Positions 54,829-63,559 of a stretch of 64,000 nt of DNA are shown here, in pieces. A program made the position numbers and the translations under genes. Positions within the stretch are counted from its first letter, which is position 1. The number at the start of each line of letters is the position of its first letter. The notes below the pieces were generated by a model. It was not told the DNA's origin. It ran no database searches and worked only from the letters and a program-made list of their open reading frames with translations. The DNA is from Sphingobacterium thalpophilum (GTDB lineage Bacteria > Bacteroidota > Bacteroidia > Sphingobacteriales > Sphingobacteriaceae): NCBI RefSeq assembly GCF_038396785.1, contig NZ_CP151087.1, positions 744,001 to 808,000 of the forward strand. The letters are read 5' to 3'.

Positions 54829-55836
54829 ATGCTAAACATAGCAATCAATGGATTCGGACGTATCGGTAGAAATACACTACGTAATATCTTTTTAAGAGGG
54901 GCTTTCGATGAACTGCAGGTCATCGCTATCAATGATCTGACAGACACCAAGACGTTGGCCCACCTATTTAAATATGATTCTGTACATGGTCCTTTTCCTG
55001 GTACTGTGACCCACGATGACCAACATATTATTGTCAATGGTCTTTCCATCTTGGTCACCAATGAAAAAGATCCGGCGGAACTGCCTTGGAAGGAGCTTCA
55101 GATTGATGTCGTCATAGAATCTACGGGGTACTTTACCAGTCGTGACAAAGCGTCGTTGCACTTGGAAGCTGGTGCAAAAAAAGTGATTATTTCCGCACCC
55201 GCACAAGATAAAGACATTCCAACAGTGGTATTGGGCATTAATGATCGTGTCATTGATCTATCTGCTTCGATTTTATCCAATGCCTCCTGTACAACAAACA
55301 ATGTTGCTCCCCTAGTTAAAATATTGGATGAAAATTGGGGCATCAAAGATGGCTATATTACCACGGTTCACTCCATGACTGGAGACCAAAATCTTCACGA
55401 CGCACCACATAAAGATTTAAGGAGAGCGCGGGCAGCATCGTCGGCGATCATTCCAACAACTACTGGTGCTGCTAAGGCCATCACCAATGTCTTTCCACAT
55501 TTGCAGCATAAATTAGGGGGCGCAGGCATACGTGTACCTGTACTCAATGGCTCATTGACTGACTTTACCTGTACACTTGAGAAAGAAACCACGGTAGAAG
55601 AAATTAATAAAGCGTTCAAAGCTGCAGCAGAAAACGACTTAAAAAATGTATTATTTTATACAGAAGACCCCATAGTTTCGGTAGATATCATCAATAACCC
55701 CTATTCATGTGTATTTGATGCCCAGTTAACCTCGGTAGTGGGGGGTCTGGTCAAGGTTGTAGGCTGGTATGACAATGAATTTGGTTATTCTAATCGTTTG
55801 GTTGACCTCCTGATCAAGATCGACAAGCTTGTATAA
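54829..55836 (+). CDS. gap: Glyceraldehyde-3-phosphate dehydrogenase, type I
   Basis: A 335-residue tetrameric glycolytic enzyme that oxidises glyceraldehyde-3-phosphate with NAD(P) and phosphate. N-terminal NAD loop: INGFGRIGRNTLRNI. The catalytic Cys is in ILSNASCTTNNVAP (about residue 154), and HDAPHKDLRRARAAS and WYDNEFGYSNRLVDLL are family signatures. Position 6 bases behind a thioredoxin lipoprotein is unusual for gap but suggests one transcript. It ends before a strong terminator. Confidence 0.96.
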   Translation: MLNIAINGFGRIGRNTLRNIFLRGAFDELQVIAINDLTDTKTLAHLFKYDSVHGPFPGTVTHDDQHIIVNGLSILVTNEKDPAELPWKELQIDVVIESTGYFTSRDKASLHLEAGAKKVIISAPAQDKDIPTVVLGINDRVIDLSASILSNASCTTNNVAPLVKILDENWGIKDGYITTVHSMTGDQNLHDAPHKDLRRARAASSAIIPTTTGAAKAITNVFPHLQHKLGGAGIRVPVLNGSLTDFTCTLEKETTVEEINKAFKAAAENDLKNVLFYTEDPIVSVDIINNPYSCVFDAQLTSVVGGLVKVVGWYDNEFGYSNRLVDLLIKIDKLV

Positions 55837-55876
55837 TCTAGCTACCCCTGCAGCATCTTACGATAGGTTCCGGTAT

Positions 55877-55922
55877 AAAAAAAGCGTCCTTGCCAGCTAT
55901 AGTTGACAAGGACGCTTTTTTC
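55877..55922. terminator. Bidirectional terminator after gap
   Basis: Stem AAAAAAGCGTCCTTG with its complement, a loop of about 14 bases, with A- and T-runs on both sides. It also serves the convergent TIGR02757 gene. Confidence 0.88.
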
Positions 55923-55936
55923 TTCACGCCTTAATT

Positions 55937-56716
55937 TTACAGTTCCCCTTCTACGCCCAAACCAAACAACGCAAAATCATATTTGACCGGATCCAACGGA
56001 TCTAGTAGGCGTAGATTGGCCGTTAATTCCTGAGCTGTTTTCCAATTCACTTTATCCAATGTAATTAGACCAAATTTACGGGCAACACGCTCAACATGGA
56101 CATCGCACGGACAGATTAGATCTTTTGGGGAAAGACGCTGCCAAATCCCAAAGTCTACCCCTTTTGTATCTTTTCTGACCATCCAGCGTAAAAACATATT
56201 GATCCGCTTGACGGTTGACTTCTGTGCTGGACTACTAATGTGTTTCCGTGTGCGAACAGGATAGTCAGGCAACGAAAAGAAATAGGTTTTAAAGGCATTC
56301 AGTGCCATTTCTAAGTCGACTTCTTCCCTGTTCTCCTGCCCTACGAGAAAAGCATCTTCTAAAGATTCGAAATGCTGATAGTGATGCTTAAAAAAAGAAA
56401 CAAAATAAAGAATATCGGTATCATTGAACGTGCGGTGTTTAAATCCCAGTAAGGTTTTTAAATCCTGCTCTTGGTGATTGATGATATAATCGTATGGCGA
56501 ACCATCCATTCGAGCCACCAGCTCGTTGCATTTATTGATAATCGTCTTTCTTTGCCCCCAAGCCATAATGGAAGCCAAGAATCCCATGATTTCAATGTCC
56601 TGCTTCGCTGAAAATTGATGCGGAATCGATATGGGATCATTTGGAATAAAACCAGGTTGATTATATTCATCAACTTTCTTATCCAAGAAATCTTTCAGAT
56701 CAAAATCAACTGCCAT
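55937..56716 (-). CDS. TIGR02757 / DUF2400 family protein
   Basis: A 259-residue protein matching TIGR02757 (DUF2400): opening DFDLKDFLDKKVDEYNQP, IEIMGFLASIMAWGQRKTII and a C-terminal part PCDVHVERVARKFGLI. The last section resembles a helix-hairpin-helix DNA glycosylase fold (HVERVARK), so DNA binding is possible but unproven. It follows pyrD by 8 bases in the same transcript. No catalytic function has been shown for the family to my knowledge. Confidence 0.85.
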   Translation of the reverse strand: MAVDFDLKDFLDKKVDEYNQPGFIPNDPISIPHQFSAKQDIEIMGFLASIMAWGQRKTIINKCNELVARMDGSPYDYIINHQEQDLKTLLGFKHRTFNDTDILYFVSFFKHHYQHFESLEDAFLVGQENREEVDLEMALNAFKTYFFSLPDYPVRTRKHISSPAQKSTVKRINMFLRWMVRKDTKGVDFGIWQRLSPKDLICPCDVHVERVARKFGLITLDKVNWKTAQELTANLRLLDPLDPVKYDFALFGLGVEGEL

Positions 56717-56724
56717 GCTAATCC

Positions 56725-57759
56725 TTATCTTCCTGTCTGCAATATGCCTTTACAAATCTTTGCAATCAAGCCTGGACCTTCGTAGATAAAACCGGTATAA
56801 ACTTGAATGAGACTGGCTCCAGCATCTAACTTCTCTATGGCATCTTTCGCCGAATGAATCCCCCCTACACCAATGATAGGAAATGCCTTGTTGGACTTTT
56901 CACTTAAGTAGCGAATAACTTCTGTTGAACGCTTGGTCAAAGGACGTCCACTTACCCCGCCCGCTTCATTAATCAGTTCCTGTTGACTCTTTAAGCCTTC
57001 TCTTGAGATTGTTGTATTCGTTGCGATGACGCCTGCAATTTGTGTCTCCAATACGATCTCGACGATATCATCCAATTGACTATCCGTCAAATCAGGTGCT
57101 ATTTTAAGCAGAATTGGTTTCGGAGCTGTTTTAGCGACATTGAGGCTTTGTAAAGTATTTAATAGATGTTTTAAAGGTTCCTTTTCCTGCAAATCGCGTA
57201 AGCCTGGTGTATTCGGGGAGCTCACATTGACCACAAAATAATCCACGTAGTCAAACAATGCATTGAAGCAATAAATGTAGTCATTGACAGCTTCCTCATT
57301 AGGCGTCACCTTATTCTTACCGATATTCCCCCCTATTAACAATCCTTTTCGATCCTTTAGATTTTTCAATCTTGTGGCGGCAACGTCTGCCCCCTGATTA
57401 TTAAATCCCATTCTATTGATCAAAGCTTCATCGGAAACAAGTCGGAACATCCTGGGTTTATCGTTACCCGGTTGCGGCTTAGGAGTTACCGTTCCAATTT
57501 CGATAAAACCAAATCCCAAATTAGTCATATCTGCAATATATTCCGCATTTTTATCAAAGCCAGCAGCAAGGCCCACAGGATTTTTAAATTTCAATCCAAA
57601 GACTTCGCGTTCCAAACGTGGATCTTCCACGGTAAAAAAAGCGTTCAATAATTGTTTGGCGCCCCAAATTTTTGAGAAAACATTCAATCCACCGGTCACT
57701 TTATGGTGAGCCGTCTCCGGATTCATTGTAAAGAATATAGGTTTGACTAATTTATACAT
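56725..57759 (-). CDS. pyrD: Quinone-dependent dihydroorotate dehydrogenase (PyrD, class 2)
   Basis: A 344-residue membrane-associated FMN enzyme that oxidises dihydroorotate to orotate in pyrimidine synthesis, passing electrons to quinone. The N-terminal helix [17 protein letters not shown] is the class 2 membrane hook. Class 2 hallmarks: [44 protein letters not shown] with the catalytic Ser, and IGVGGI. The start is set at 57759 rather than 57795 because TAACTTTG (reverse, 57765-57772) is a -7 promoter between the two ATGs. Followed by the TIGR02757 gene. Confidence 0.93.
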   Translation of the reverse strand: MYKLVKPIFFTMNPETAHHKVTGGLNVFSKIWGAKQLLNAFFTVEDPRLEREVFGLKFKNPVGLAAGFDKNAEYIADMTNLGFGFIEIGTVTPKPQPGNDKPRMFRLVSDEALINRMGFNNQGADVAATRLKNLKDRKGLLIGGNIGKNKVTPNEEAVNDYIYCFNALFDYVDYFVVNVSSPNTPGLRDLQEKEPLKHLLNTLQSLNVAKTAPKPILLKIAPDLTDSQLDDIVEIVLETQIAGVIATNTTISREGLKSQQELINEAGGVSGRPLTKRSTEVIRYLSEKSNKAFPIIGVGGIHSAKDAIEKLDAGASLIQVYTGFIYEGPGLIAKICKGILQTGR

Positions 57760-57764
57760 AATCG

Positions 57765-57811
57765 CAAAGTTACTCAAAGAAGAAGAAATATTCATTACTT
57801 TTGTACTTTTG
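57765..57811. promoter_or_regulatory. Divergent promoters: pyrD and ABC-F
   Basis: Reverse strand: TAACTTTG at 57765-57772 before pyrD. Forward strand: two exact copies of TACTTTTG at 57796-57803 and 57804-57811, directly in tandem, the second ending 8 bases before the ABC-F start. All three match TAnnTTTG. The tandem pair could give two adjacent transcription starts. Confidence 0.55.
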
Positions 57812-57819
57812 CAGTTGAA

Positions 57820-59739
57820 ATGATATCAATAAATAATTTAACATTTGAAATAGGATCTCGCGCTTTATATGACGAAGCAAACTGGCATATAAAACCAGGA
57901 GATAAAGTTGGCTTGATCGGTGCCAATGGTACAGGTAAATCGACTTTACTTCGCCTTATTGTCGGTCAATATACGCCCACATCAGGAACGATTTCCATGG
58001 CGAAGGACCTTAAGATTGGTTATTTAAACCAGGACTTATTGTCGTACCATTCTGACAAAAGCATTTTGCATGTTGCCATGGAAGCTTTTGAGCGCCAAAA
58101 TCAATTACATGCCGAAATCGAGGGTTTACTCCACAAACTAGAAACAGATTATTCGGATGACATCCTGAATAAACTAAGCGATAAACAAGTAGAATTTGAG
58201 GCCTTAGATGGTTATAACATCGAATTTAAGGCCCACGAAATCCTTGCTGGTCTAGGTTTTTCGGAAGAAGAACAAAAAAGACCATTGGCCACTTTCTCTG
58301 GAGGATGGCGTATGCGGGTTATGCTTGCCCGTATCTTATTGCAAACTCCGGATATTCTGTTACTGGATGAGCCGACCAACCACATGGACTTACCTTCCAT
58401 CAAATGGCTGGAGAACTATCTGCAAGCATTTGATGGCGCCATTGTGATTGTTTCCCACGATCGATATTTCCTTGACCGCATCATCAAGAAAACGGTAGAA
58501 TCACGTAAAGGAAAATTAACACTTTATGCAGGTAATTACAGTTTTTATCTTGAAGAGAAGGAATTACGGAATGAATTGCAGGCCAATCAGTTTAAAAACC
58601 AGCAAGCCAAGATAAAACAGGAAGAACGTTTAATTGAGCGTTTCCGCGCTAAGGCTTCCAAAGCCAAAATGGCGCAGTCGCGGATCAAAGCGTTGGATCG
58701 CTTGGAGAGAATTGACGATGTTGACGATGACAACCCTACAGTAAACTTCAGCTTTAAATTTTCAAAACCTTCAGGTCGTCACGTTGTGACGTTGGAAAAT
58801 ATTTCCAAGTCCTACCCTAACCTGGAGATCTTAAAAAATACCTCAGCAATTATAGAAAAGGGTGATAAGATTGCACTAATTGGTGCCAATGGTAAAGGTA
58901 AATCTACCCTCTTACGTATCGTGGCTAACGCGGATCACGAGTTTGAAGGAAAGGCAGAACAGGGACACAACGTTTCGCAAACATTTTTTGCACAACATCA
59001 ACTGGAAGCCTTACATCTGGAAAATTCCATCCTTGCCGAGTTACAAACTTTTGCACCGAAGCATACAGAGACCGAATTGCGCTCCATTCTTGGATGTTTT
59101 CTATTCACCGGAGACGATGCTTTCAAAAAGATCAAAGTACTTTCCGGAGGCGAGAAATCACGTGTGGCTCTTGCAAAAGCACTAACCGCAGACGCGAACT
59201 TCTTAGCGCTCGATGAACCTACCAACCACTTGGATATGCAGTCTGTCAACATTCTGATCCAGGCTTTGCAGCAATACGAAGGTACATTTATCGTTGTATC
59301 CCACGACCGGTATTTCTTGGACAATGTGGCGAACAAAATCTGGTACATTGAAGACAAACAGATCAAGGAGTACCCAGGTACTTACCAGGAGTATGAAGAA
59401 TGGGCTGCAAAACGCGTCGTGAAGACGGAGGTAAAAACCGAGAAAAAAGTCAAGGAAGAACCCAAAGTAAAGAAAGAAAAGCAACCACTTACGGAAGATA
59501 AGACACGTTTGTTGAGCAAAAAAAATAAGGAGCTAACGTCTTTTGAACAAAAAATTGAGGAGCAGGAAATTTTAGTCAAAAACTTAGAATCGAAGCTTGC
59601 CGACGAAGCTGTGTATTCGGATGCGACTAAGTTACAGGAAACTACACGTTCTTACAACTCAGCGAAGGCATTATTGATGCAATTCCAAGAGAGTTGGGAG
59701 CAGTTGGCGGAAGAAATCATGGAATTGGAAAATGATTAA
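57820..59739 (+). CDS. ABC-F family ATPase (Uup/YheS-like)
   Basis: A 639-residue soluble protein with two ABC domains and no TM segments. Walker A1 [14 protein letters not shown] (about residue 35), signature 1 [13 protein letters not shown], Walker B1 [11 protein letters not shown]; Walker A2 [13 protein letters not shown] (about 355), signature 2 [15 protein letters not shown], Walker B2 [12 protein letters not shown]. The linker between them and the Lys/Glu-rich C-terminal coiled coil (about 540-635) match the Uup type. ABC-F proteins act on ribosomes, relieving stalls or protecting against antibiotics; which of these applies here is unknown. Confidence 0.93.
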   Translation: MISINNLTFEIGSRALYDEANWHIKPGDKVGLIGANGTGKSTLLRLIVGQYTPTSGTISMAKDLKIGYLNQDLLSYHSDKSILHVAMEAFERQNQLHAEIEGLLHKLETDYSDDILNKLSDKQVEFEALDGYNIEFKAHEILAGLGFSEEEQKRPLATFSGGWRMRVMLARILLQTPDILLLDEPTNHMDLPSIKWLENYLQAFDGAIVIVSHDRYFLDRIIKKTVESRKGKLTLYAGNYSFYLEEKELRNELQANQFKNQQAKIKQEERLIERFRAKASKAKMAQSRIKALDRLERIDDVDDDNPTVNFSFKFSKPSGRHVVTLENISKSYPNLEILKNTSAIIEKGDKIALIGANGKGKSTLLRIVANADHEFEGKAEQGHNVSQTFFAQHQLEALHLENSILAELQTFAPKHTETELRSILGCFLFTGDDAFKKIKVLSGGEKSRVALAKALTADANFLALDEPTNHLDMQSVNILIQALQQYEGTFIVVSHDRYFLDNVANKIWYIEDKQIKEYPGTYQEYEEWAAKRVVKTEVKTEKKVKEEPKVKKEKQPLTEDKTRLLSKKNKELTSFEQKIEEQEILVKNLESKLADEAVYSDATKLQETTRSYNSAKALLMQFQESWEQLAEEIMELEND

Positions 59740-59873
59740 TTTTTTTGGCTTAAAATCAGCTTATTAAGCATTAAAGCGTGATTTTAAGTCAAAATTATTT
59801 GCAGGAATAGGATTAAAGCCCTACTTTTGCATCACTTCAAACAAGGAACGGTAGTTCAAAAATAAAGAAGTAA

Positions 59874-59946
59874 GATTCCGTAGCTCAGCTGGTAGAGCAA
59901 TACACTTTTAATGTATGGGTCCTGGGTTCGAATCCCAGCGGGATCA
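59874..59946 (+). tRNA. tRNA-Lys (anticodon TTT)
   Basis: A complete cloverleaf: acceptor GATTCCG pairs with CGGGATC, the D-arm includes TAGCTCAG with GGTAGAGCA, the anticodon stem ATACA/TGTAT holds the loop CTTTTAA with anticodon TTT (59907-59909), and the T-arm is CTGGG TTCGAAT CCCAG. CCA is not encoded. A terminator follows directly. It decodes AAA and AAG lysine codons. Confidence 0.96.
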
Positions 59947-59947
59947 C

Positions 59948-59981
59948 AGAAAAAAGCTAATCGCAAGATTAGCTTTTTTTG
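59948..59981 (+). terminator. Terminator after tRNA-Lys
   Basis: Stem AAAAAGCTAATC and complement around a 4-base GCAA loop, followed by a T-run. A stable GNRA-type tetraloop. Confidence 0.9.
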
Positions 59982-60224
59982 TTTTAACAGAGTAGGATTC
60001 GAAAGATTAATGGCACTTACTTTGCCTTTTTCCTGTCCATCAATAACAACTATATTCTGTTTGCGGATATTTGATTCGGCTATTACATGTAATTTTTTGG
60101 AAAGCGTTAGATACAGCATAAAACATATGAAGGCGATTAGAATATCGGATATTTAATTAGCTATTTTTGTTTAACAACATTACCTTGGATGTTGACAACG
60201 TAGTTCATAAAATAAATTTGAAAA

Positions 60225-60737
60225 ATGAGAATTGCCCTATTTGGCACGCACAAAGTAGGTAAAACCTCCTTAGCAGAAGAGCTTCTGGAAAAACTTCCCG
60301 GATACGCGCTGGAAGTAGAACCCTACTATCAACTGGAATCATTGGGCCATGAATTCCTTGAAGATCCCAGCGCTGAAGATTTCGTTGAACAATTTAACTA
60401 CTCTGCCCAGTTAATTTCACAAAGTGGAGACAATGTAATATTCGATAGATGTGTACTCGACATCTTAGCTTATCTGCATATTCTTGATCCAAAGAAAAAT
60501 ATTCAGTTCCTTTTTGAAAAAGCCTTTGCTGTATTGGCCGAAATTGATCTTTTGGTGTTTGTCCCCATTGAAGAACCCGATTTGATACCTTGCCACAAGT
60601 CGGATCTACCCAAACTTAGATCTAAAGTTAATGATTTACTCCTCGATTGGATTGACGACTTCGGTATACAAGCTATTGAAGTAAACGGCACATTATCGAG
60701 TCGTAGTGACCAGATACTTGCAAAAATTAAATCCTAA
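60225..60737 (+). CDS. P-loop NTPase / nucleotide-kinase-like protein
   Basis: A 170-residue protein starting with a Walker A motif FGTHKVGKTSLAEELL (residues 6-21), the NMP-kinase-like AAA ATPase type. The segment VIFDRCVLDILAYL resembles the DR[x]-lid region of small-molecule kinases, and LVFVPIEEPDL fits a core beta-strand. It may phosphorylate a nucleotide or cofactor. TATTTTTG at 60162-60169 is its likely promoter. The next gene starts 2 bases after the stop, suggesting a functional pair. Confidence 0.75.
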   Translation: MRIALFGTHKVGKTSLAEELLEKLPGYALEVEPYYQLESLGHEFLEDPSAEDFVEQFNYSAQLISQSGDNVIFDRCVLDILAYLHILDPKKNIQFLFEKAFAVLAEIDLLVFVPIEEPDLIPCHKSDLPKLRSKVNDLLLDWIDDFGIQAIEVNGTLSSRSDQILAKIKS

Positions 60738-60738
60738 G

Positions 60739-61038
60739 ATGTTAGATTTTTATATTATCGATGATAAACAAGTAAAACCAGATTTTCCTGAAAAGGCAGG
60801 ATTGGTTTTCGTTGGACAACTTGACGAAAAGACTTTCAGCAGTCTTCAGCAAAAAGGCATAATCGCTACACAATTTGACTATTATACGGATTTCAGGCTG
60901 AATACTGCTCTGATTAAACAAATTCAGCAAATTATATTAGACAAGGGATTCCAAATGGATACTGACATAAAAAGCTTCACTCAAATCCTTGACATTTCAA
61001 GTAACAAACAAAGTGGTTTAATTGCATATAGCGATTAA
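60739..61038 (+). CDS. Hypothetical protein paired with P-loop NTPase
   Basis: A 99-residue protein beginning MLDFYIIDDKQVKPDFPEKA with a mix of strands and helices; GLVFVGQLDEKTFSSLQQKG and LIKQIQQIILDKGFQ are notable. No family is recognised. The start is chosen because the ATG lies 2 bases past the previous stop, indicating translational coupling with the P-loop protein; a start 33 bases earlier inside the upstream gene is less likely. Confidence 0.55.
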   Translation: MLDFYIIDDKQVKPDFPEKAGLVFVGQLDEKTFSSLQQKGIIATQFDYYTDFRLNTALIKQIQQIILDKGFQMDTDIKSFTQILDISSNKQSGLIAYSD

Positions 61039-61073
61039 ACATATCTTTTGCATGAAGCGCGGTCTCTCCTTCG

Positions 61074-61379
61074 CTAAAACGGATCGTTTGAGCTCCCTAT
61101 AAAGTTCATAAACTCAATTTTGGGCTCAACAGCAAGGTTTTTATCTCTTTGTTCCTGAAAATCGACAAAGCTCGGTATTCTCAGTAATTGATCCTGTATC
61201 TCATTATTCTTATATTGGGAAATATGTACGAAAGTATTGCTTTCACCACCCTGCAAAATAGTATACAGGAATTGTGTTCCATCTAACTTCCTGAAATCTT
61301 TGAGAAAGCTTTCAATCATTTTTTTATTCGCATGTACATAGTCATCGCGAACACTATAGGTTACTTTAACAACAATCAT
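61074..61379 (-). CDS. ABM-like dimeric alpha/beta barrel protein
   Basis: A 101-residue protein MIVVKVTYSVRDDYVHANKK followed by helices and strands with FLYTILQGGESNTFVHISQY, a pattern like the antibiotic biosynthesis monooxygenase (ABM) ferredoxin-like fold. Such proteins are small oxidases or ligand-binding domains; function here is unknown. The Met start at 61379 gives the usual short ABM N-terminus. Confidence 0.6.
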   Translation of the reverse strand: MIVVKVTYSVRDDYVHANKKMIESFLKDFRKLDGTQFLYTILQGGESNTFVHISQYKNNEIQDQLLRIPSFVDFQEQRDKNLAVEPKIEFMNFIGSSNDPF

Positions 61380-61752
61380 TTCTTTTATTAATTTATGTTT
61401 ATAAATGCACAGCGGGATTTTCAATGCACAAAGGGAGATTCTCGATTTCACGTAAACTGACGGTCGAAGAAAGCCTTTGTGAATTGGACAGCAAGATATG
61501 AAAAATTTGGGTCATTGGATCTCGGAATGCACGATCTATAAGAATATAAATACTGGCAGCTGTGTGTACCAGCAATAAAACTTGTGAATCCACATAAACG
61601 ATTCGGTACAACACAAAAAATGAGACTAACCATCGGGATTTTGATACGATTTGATCAAATTTAAACCTGTTATTTCATTATTTTCACCCATTCAATAACA
61701 TTTATAAACAGTTAGCAAGTCCATAGACATCTTCGAAATACGATCAAAAGCC
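61380..61752. other. Intergenic region without supported gene
   Basis: No convincing gene. Two overlapping short ORFs exist on the reverse strand (61399-61614, 61448-61633) but neither looks protein-like or has a promoter. An imperfect direct repeat of about 20 bases starting TGCACA occurs at 61406 and 61425. Possibly the remnant of an older gene. Confidence 0.5.
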
Positions 61753-62865
61753 ATGAACAATAAAAACCTTTCTACAAAGCCACACTATCCCATTTTAGAC
61801 GGACTACGAGGAGTCGCAGCGATTATCGTTGTAACCTTTCATCTCACGGAGCCATTGGGAACAGGACATCTCGATATCTTGGTCAACCATGGCTATTTGG
61901 CCGTTGACTTTTTCTTTCTTTTATCTGGCTTTGTGATCGGCTATGCCTATGATGATCGCTGGCATAAAATGTCTATTGGCACCTTCTTTAAACGCCGTAT
62001 TGAACGCCTTCAGCCGATGGTTATATTAGGTATGACTCTTGGCGCGATAGGCTTTTATTTTACAGATTCTACAATCTGGCCACTTATTCACACCGTTCCG
62101 CTCTGGAAAATGCTTTTGGTAATGCTCATTGGTTATACGATTCTTCCCGTTCCCCTCTCTTTGGATATTCGTGGCTGGCAGGAAATGCATCCGCTCAATA
62201 GTGTCGGCTGGTCATTGTTTTTTGAATATATTGCCAATATTCTATATGCCATCGGTATTCGCAAACTATCTAAAACAGCTTTAAGCATTTTGGTCTTTAT
62301 TGCGGCTGTGGCACTCGCCCATTTGGCGATCACAAGTCCTACTGGAGATGTTAGCGGTGGCTGGACATTAAATGCTGAACAAGTGCGGATAGGAATCACC
62401 CGCACCATGTACCCTTTTTTTGCGGGCCTCCTGCTCTCCAGAATAACAACCCCAAGTCGTATCCGACATGCATTTTTGTACTGTAGTATTTTAATCGCCA
62501 TTGTGTTGTATATGCCTCGTATAGGCGGAGCAGAACAGCTCTGGATGAACGGGATATATGAGTCGGTATGCATTATCATTGTATTCCCCCTGATTGTTTA
62601 CCTGGGGACAGGCAGCATATCAAGCAGCAGATTAGAAAATAAGCTCTGTAAATTTTTGGGTGACATCTCTTACCCGCTATACCTCGTACACTACCCTTTC
62701 GTCTATTTTTATGTTGCCTGGATCAGCAACAATAAGGATGTGACGCTTATAAAAGCTTTGCCTTATGCCCTATTGATTTTGGCGGCGAGTATTGCACTGG
62801 CCTATATCAGCTTGAAATGGTATGACGAACCTGTCCGCAAATGGCTCAGAAAGAAATTGGGCTAA
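61753..62865 (+). CDS. Acyltransferase family 3 membrane protein
   Basis: A 370-residue inner-membrane protein with about ten TM helices and the acyltransferase-3 opening YPILDGLRGVAAIIVVTFHL containing the catalytic His, followed by AVDFFFLLSGFVIGYAYD. It transfers acyl groups, for example acetyl, to sugars or lipids of the envelope; the target is unknown. Monocistronic. Confidence 0.88.
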   Translation: MNNKNLSTKPHYPILDGLRGVAAIIVVTFHLTEPLGTGHLDILVNHGYLAVDFFFLLSGFVIGYAYDDRWHKMSIGTFFKRRIERLQPMVILGMTLGAIGFYFTDSTIWPLIHTVPLWKMLLVMLIGYTILPVPLSLDIRGWQEMHPLNSVGWSLFFEYIANILYAIGIRKLSKTALSILVFIAAVALAHLAITSPTGDVSGGWTLNAEQVRIGITRTMYPFFAGLLLSRITTPSRIRHAFLYCSILIAIVLYMPRIGGAEQLWMNGIYESVCIIIVFPLIVYLGTGSISSSRLENKLCKFLGDISYPLYLVHYPFVYFYVAWISNNKDVTLIKALPYALLILAASIALAYISLKWYDEPVRKWLRKKLG

Positions 62866-62930
62866 TGCATAAAAAAACTGCCGGCATAAGGGGGCAATCG
62901 CTAAAAATAGTGCTATTCCAATACTCCTGT

Positions 62931-63422
62931 TTAACGTTCCAGTATTCTCCGGATAGCCTGTTTTTCATGCAGTGACAACAAATTGAATTTCTCGGGACTA
63001 ACAGTCGACTTTGCAGCAATGAACAGCACATTTGGGTAGTCAATGAGTTTTTCTTGCAATAATTTCGCTCGCTCCATGTGAAAATCAGAGGTGATCACGA
63101 TGAAGAGATCTGGAGAGATCTTTTTGATAATCTCCTTTGATAGCATAAAATCTTCGTAGGTATTTGTGGATAGTACACATGGAAGTAAATCTTTCTCTGC
63201 GACACCTCTTTCCATAAGATAAGCTTGAGCATAAGTGCCATGCGGCTTTTCTGTCCGATTGAAATGTTCACCCATGCCTCCGGTGCATAAAATTGCAGTC
63301 CCCTCATTATGACAATAGAAATTATAGGCACATTCATTTCTATCTAATGCCATAACGCTGAGATTCCCCTTCTCATCATTGGGTGCGCCCAACAATAATA
63401 TCAGGTTTTTAATTTTTTCCAT
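62931..63422 (-). CDS. YdcF (DUF218) family protein
   Basis: A 163-residue protein of the YdcF/SanA fold: LILLLGAPNDEKGNLSVMAL at the start, ILCTGGMGEHFN, LSTNTYEDFMLSKEI and VITSDFHMERAKLL with conserved residues. E. coli YdcF binds S-adenosylmethionine; SanA affects envelope integrity. No TM segment is present. A consensus promoter lies upstream at 63445-63474. Confidence 0.88.
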   Translation of the reverse strand: MEKIKNLILLLGAPNDEKGNLSVMALDRNECAYNFYCHNEGTAILCTGGMGEHFNRTEKPHGTYAQAYLMERGVAEKDLLPCVLSTNTYEDFMLSKEIIKKISPDLFIVITSDFHMERAKLLQEKLIDYPNVLFIAAKSTVSPEKFNLLSLHEKQAIRRILER

Positions 63423-63444
63423 ACGATTTAATTATTCATACAAT

Positions 63445-63474
63445 CAAATGTAATAAGACCTAGATGAAAACCAA
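63445..63474 (-). promoter_or_regulatory. Promoter of ydcF-like gene
   Basis: Reverse strand TACATTTG (63445-63452) with a TTG (63472-63474) exactly 19 bases upstream, the best complete -33/-7 pair in the window; 23 bases before the start codon. Confidence 0.7.
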
Positions 63475-63559
63475 GTAAGAAGTCGGTTAAATTTTATCCA
63501 GTTACTATTAATTCTTAATCATTTCATGCTCAAATAACATATGTGTCCTAAATAAATTT

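Noticed and set aside
59856..60119. Reverse-strand ORF of 87 codons crossing the tRNA-Lys gene
   Set aside because: Part of it is the complement of the tRNA and its terminator, a classic false ORF; the remaining 45 codons have no recognisable family.
61399..61633. Two overlapping short ORFs on the reverse strand
   Set aside because: They overlap each other in different frames, lack promoter elements and show no domain-like pattern.
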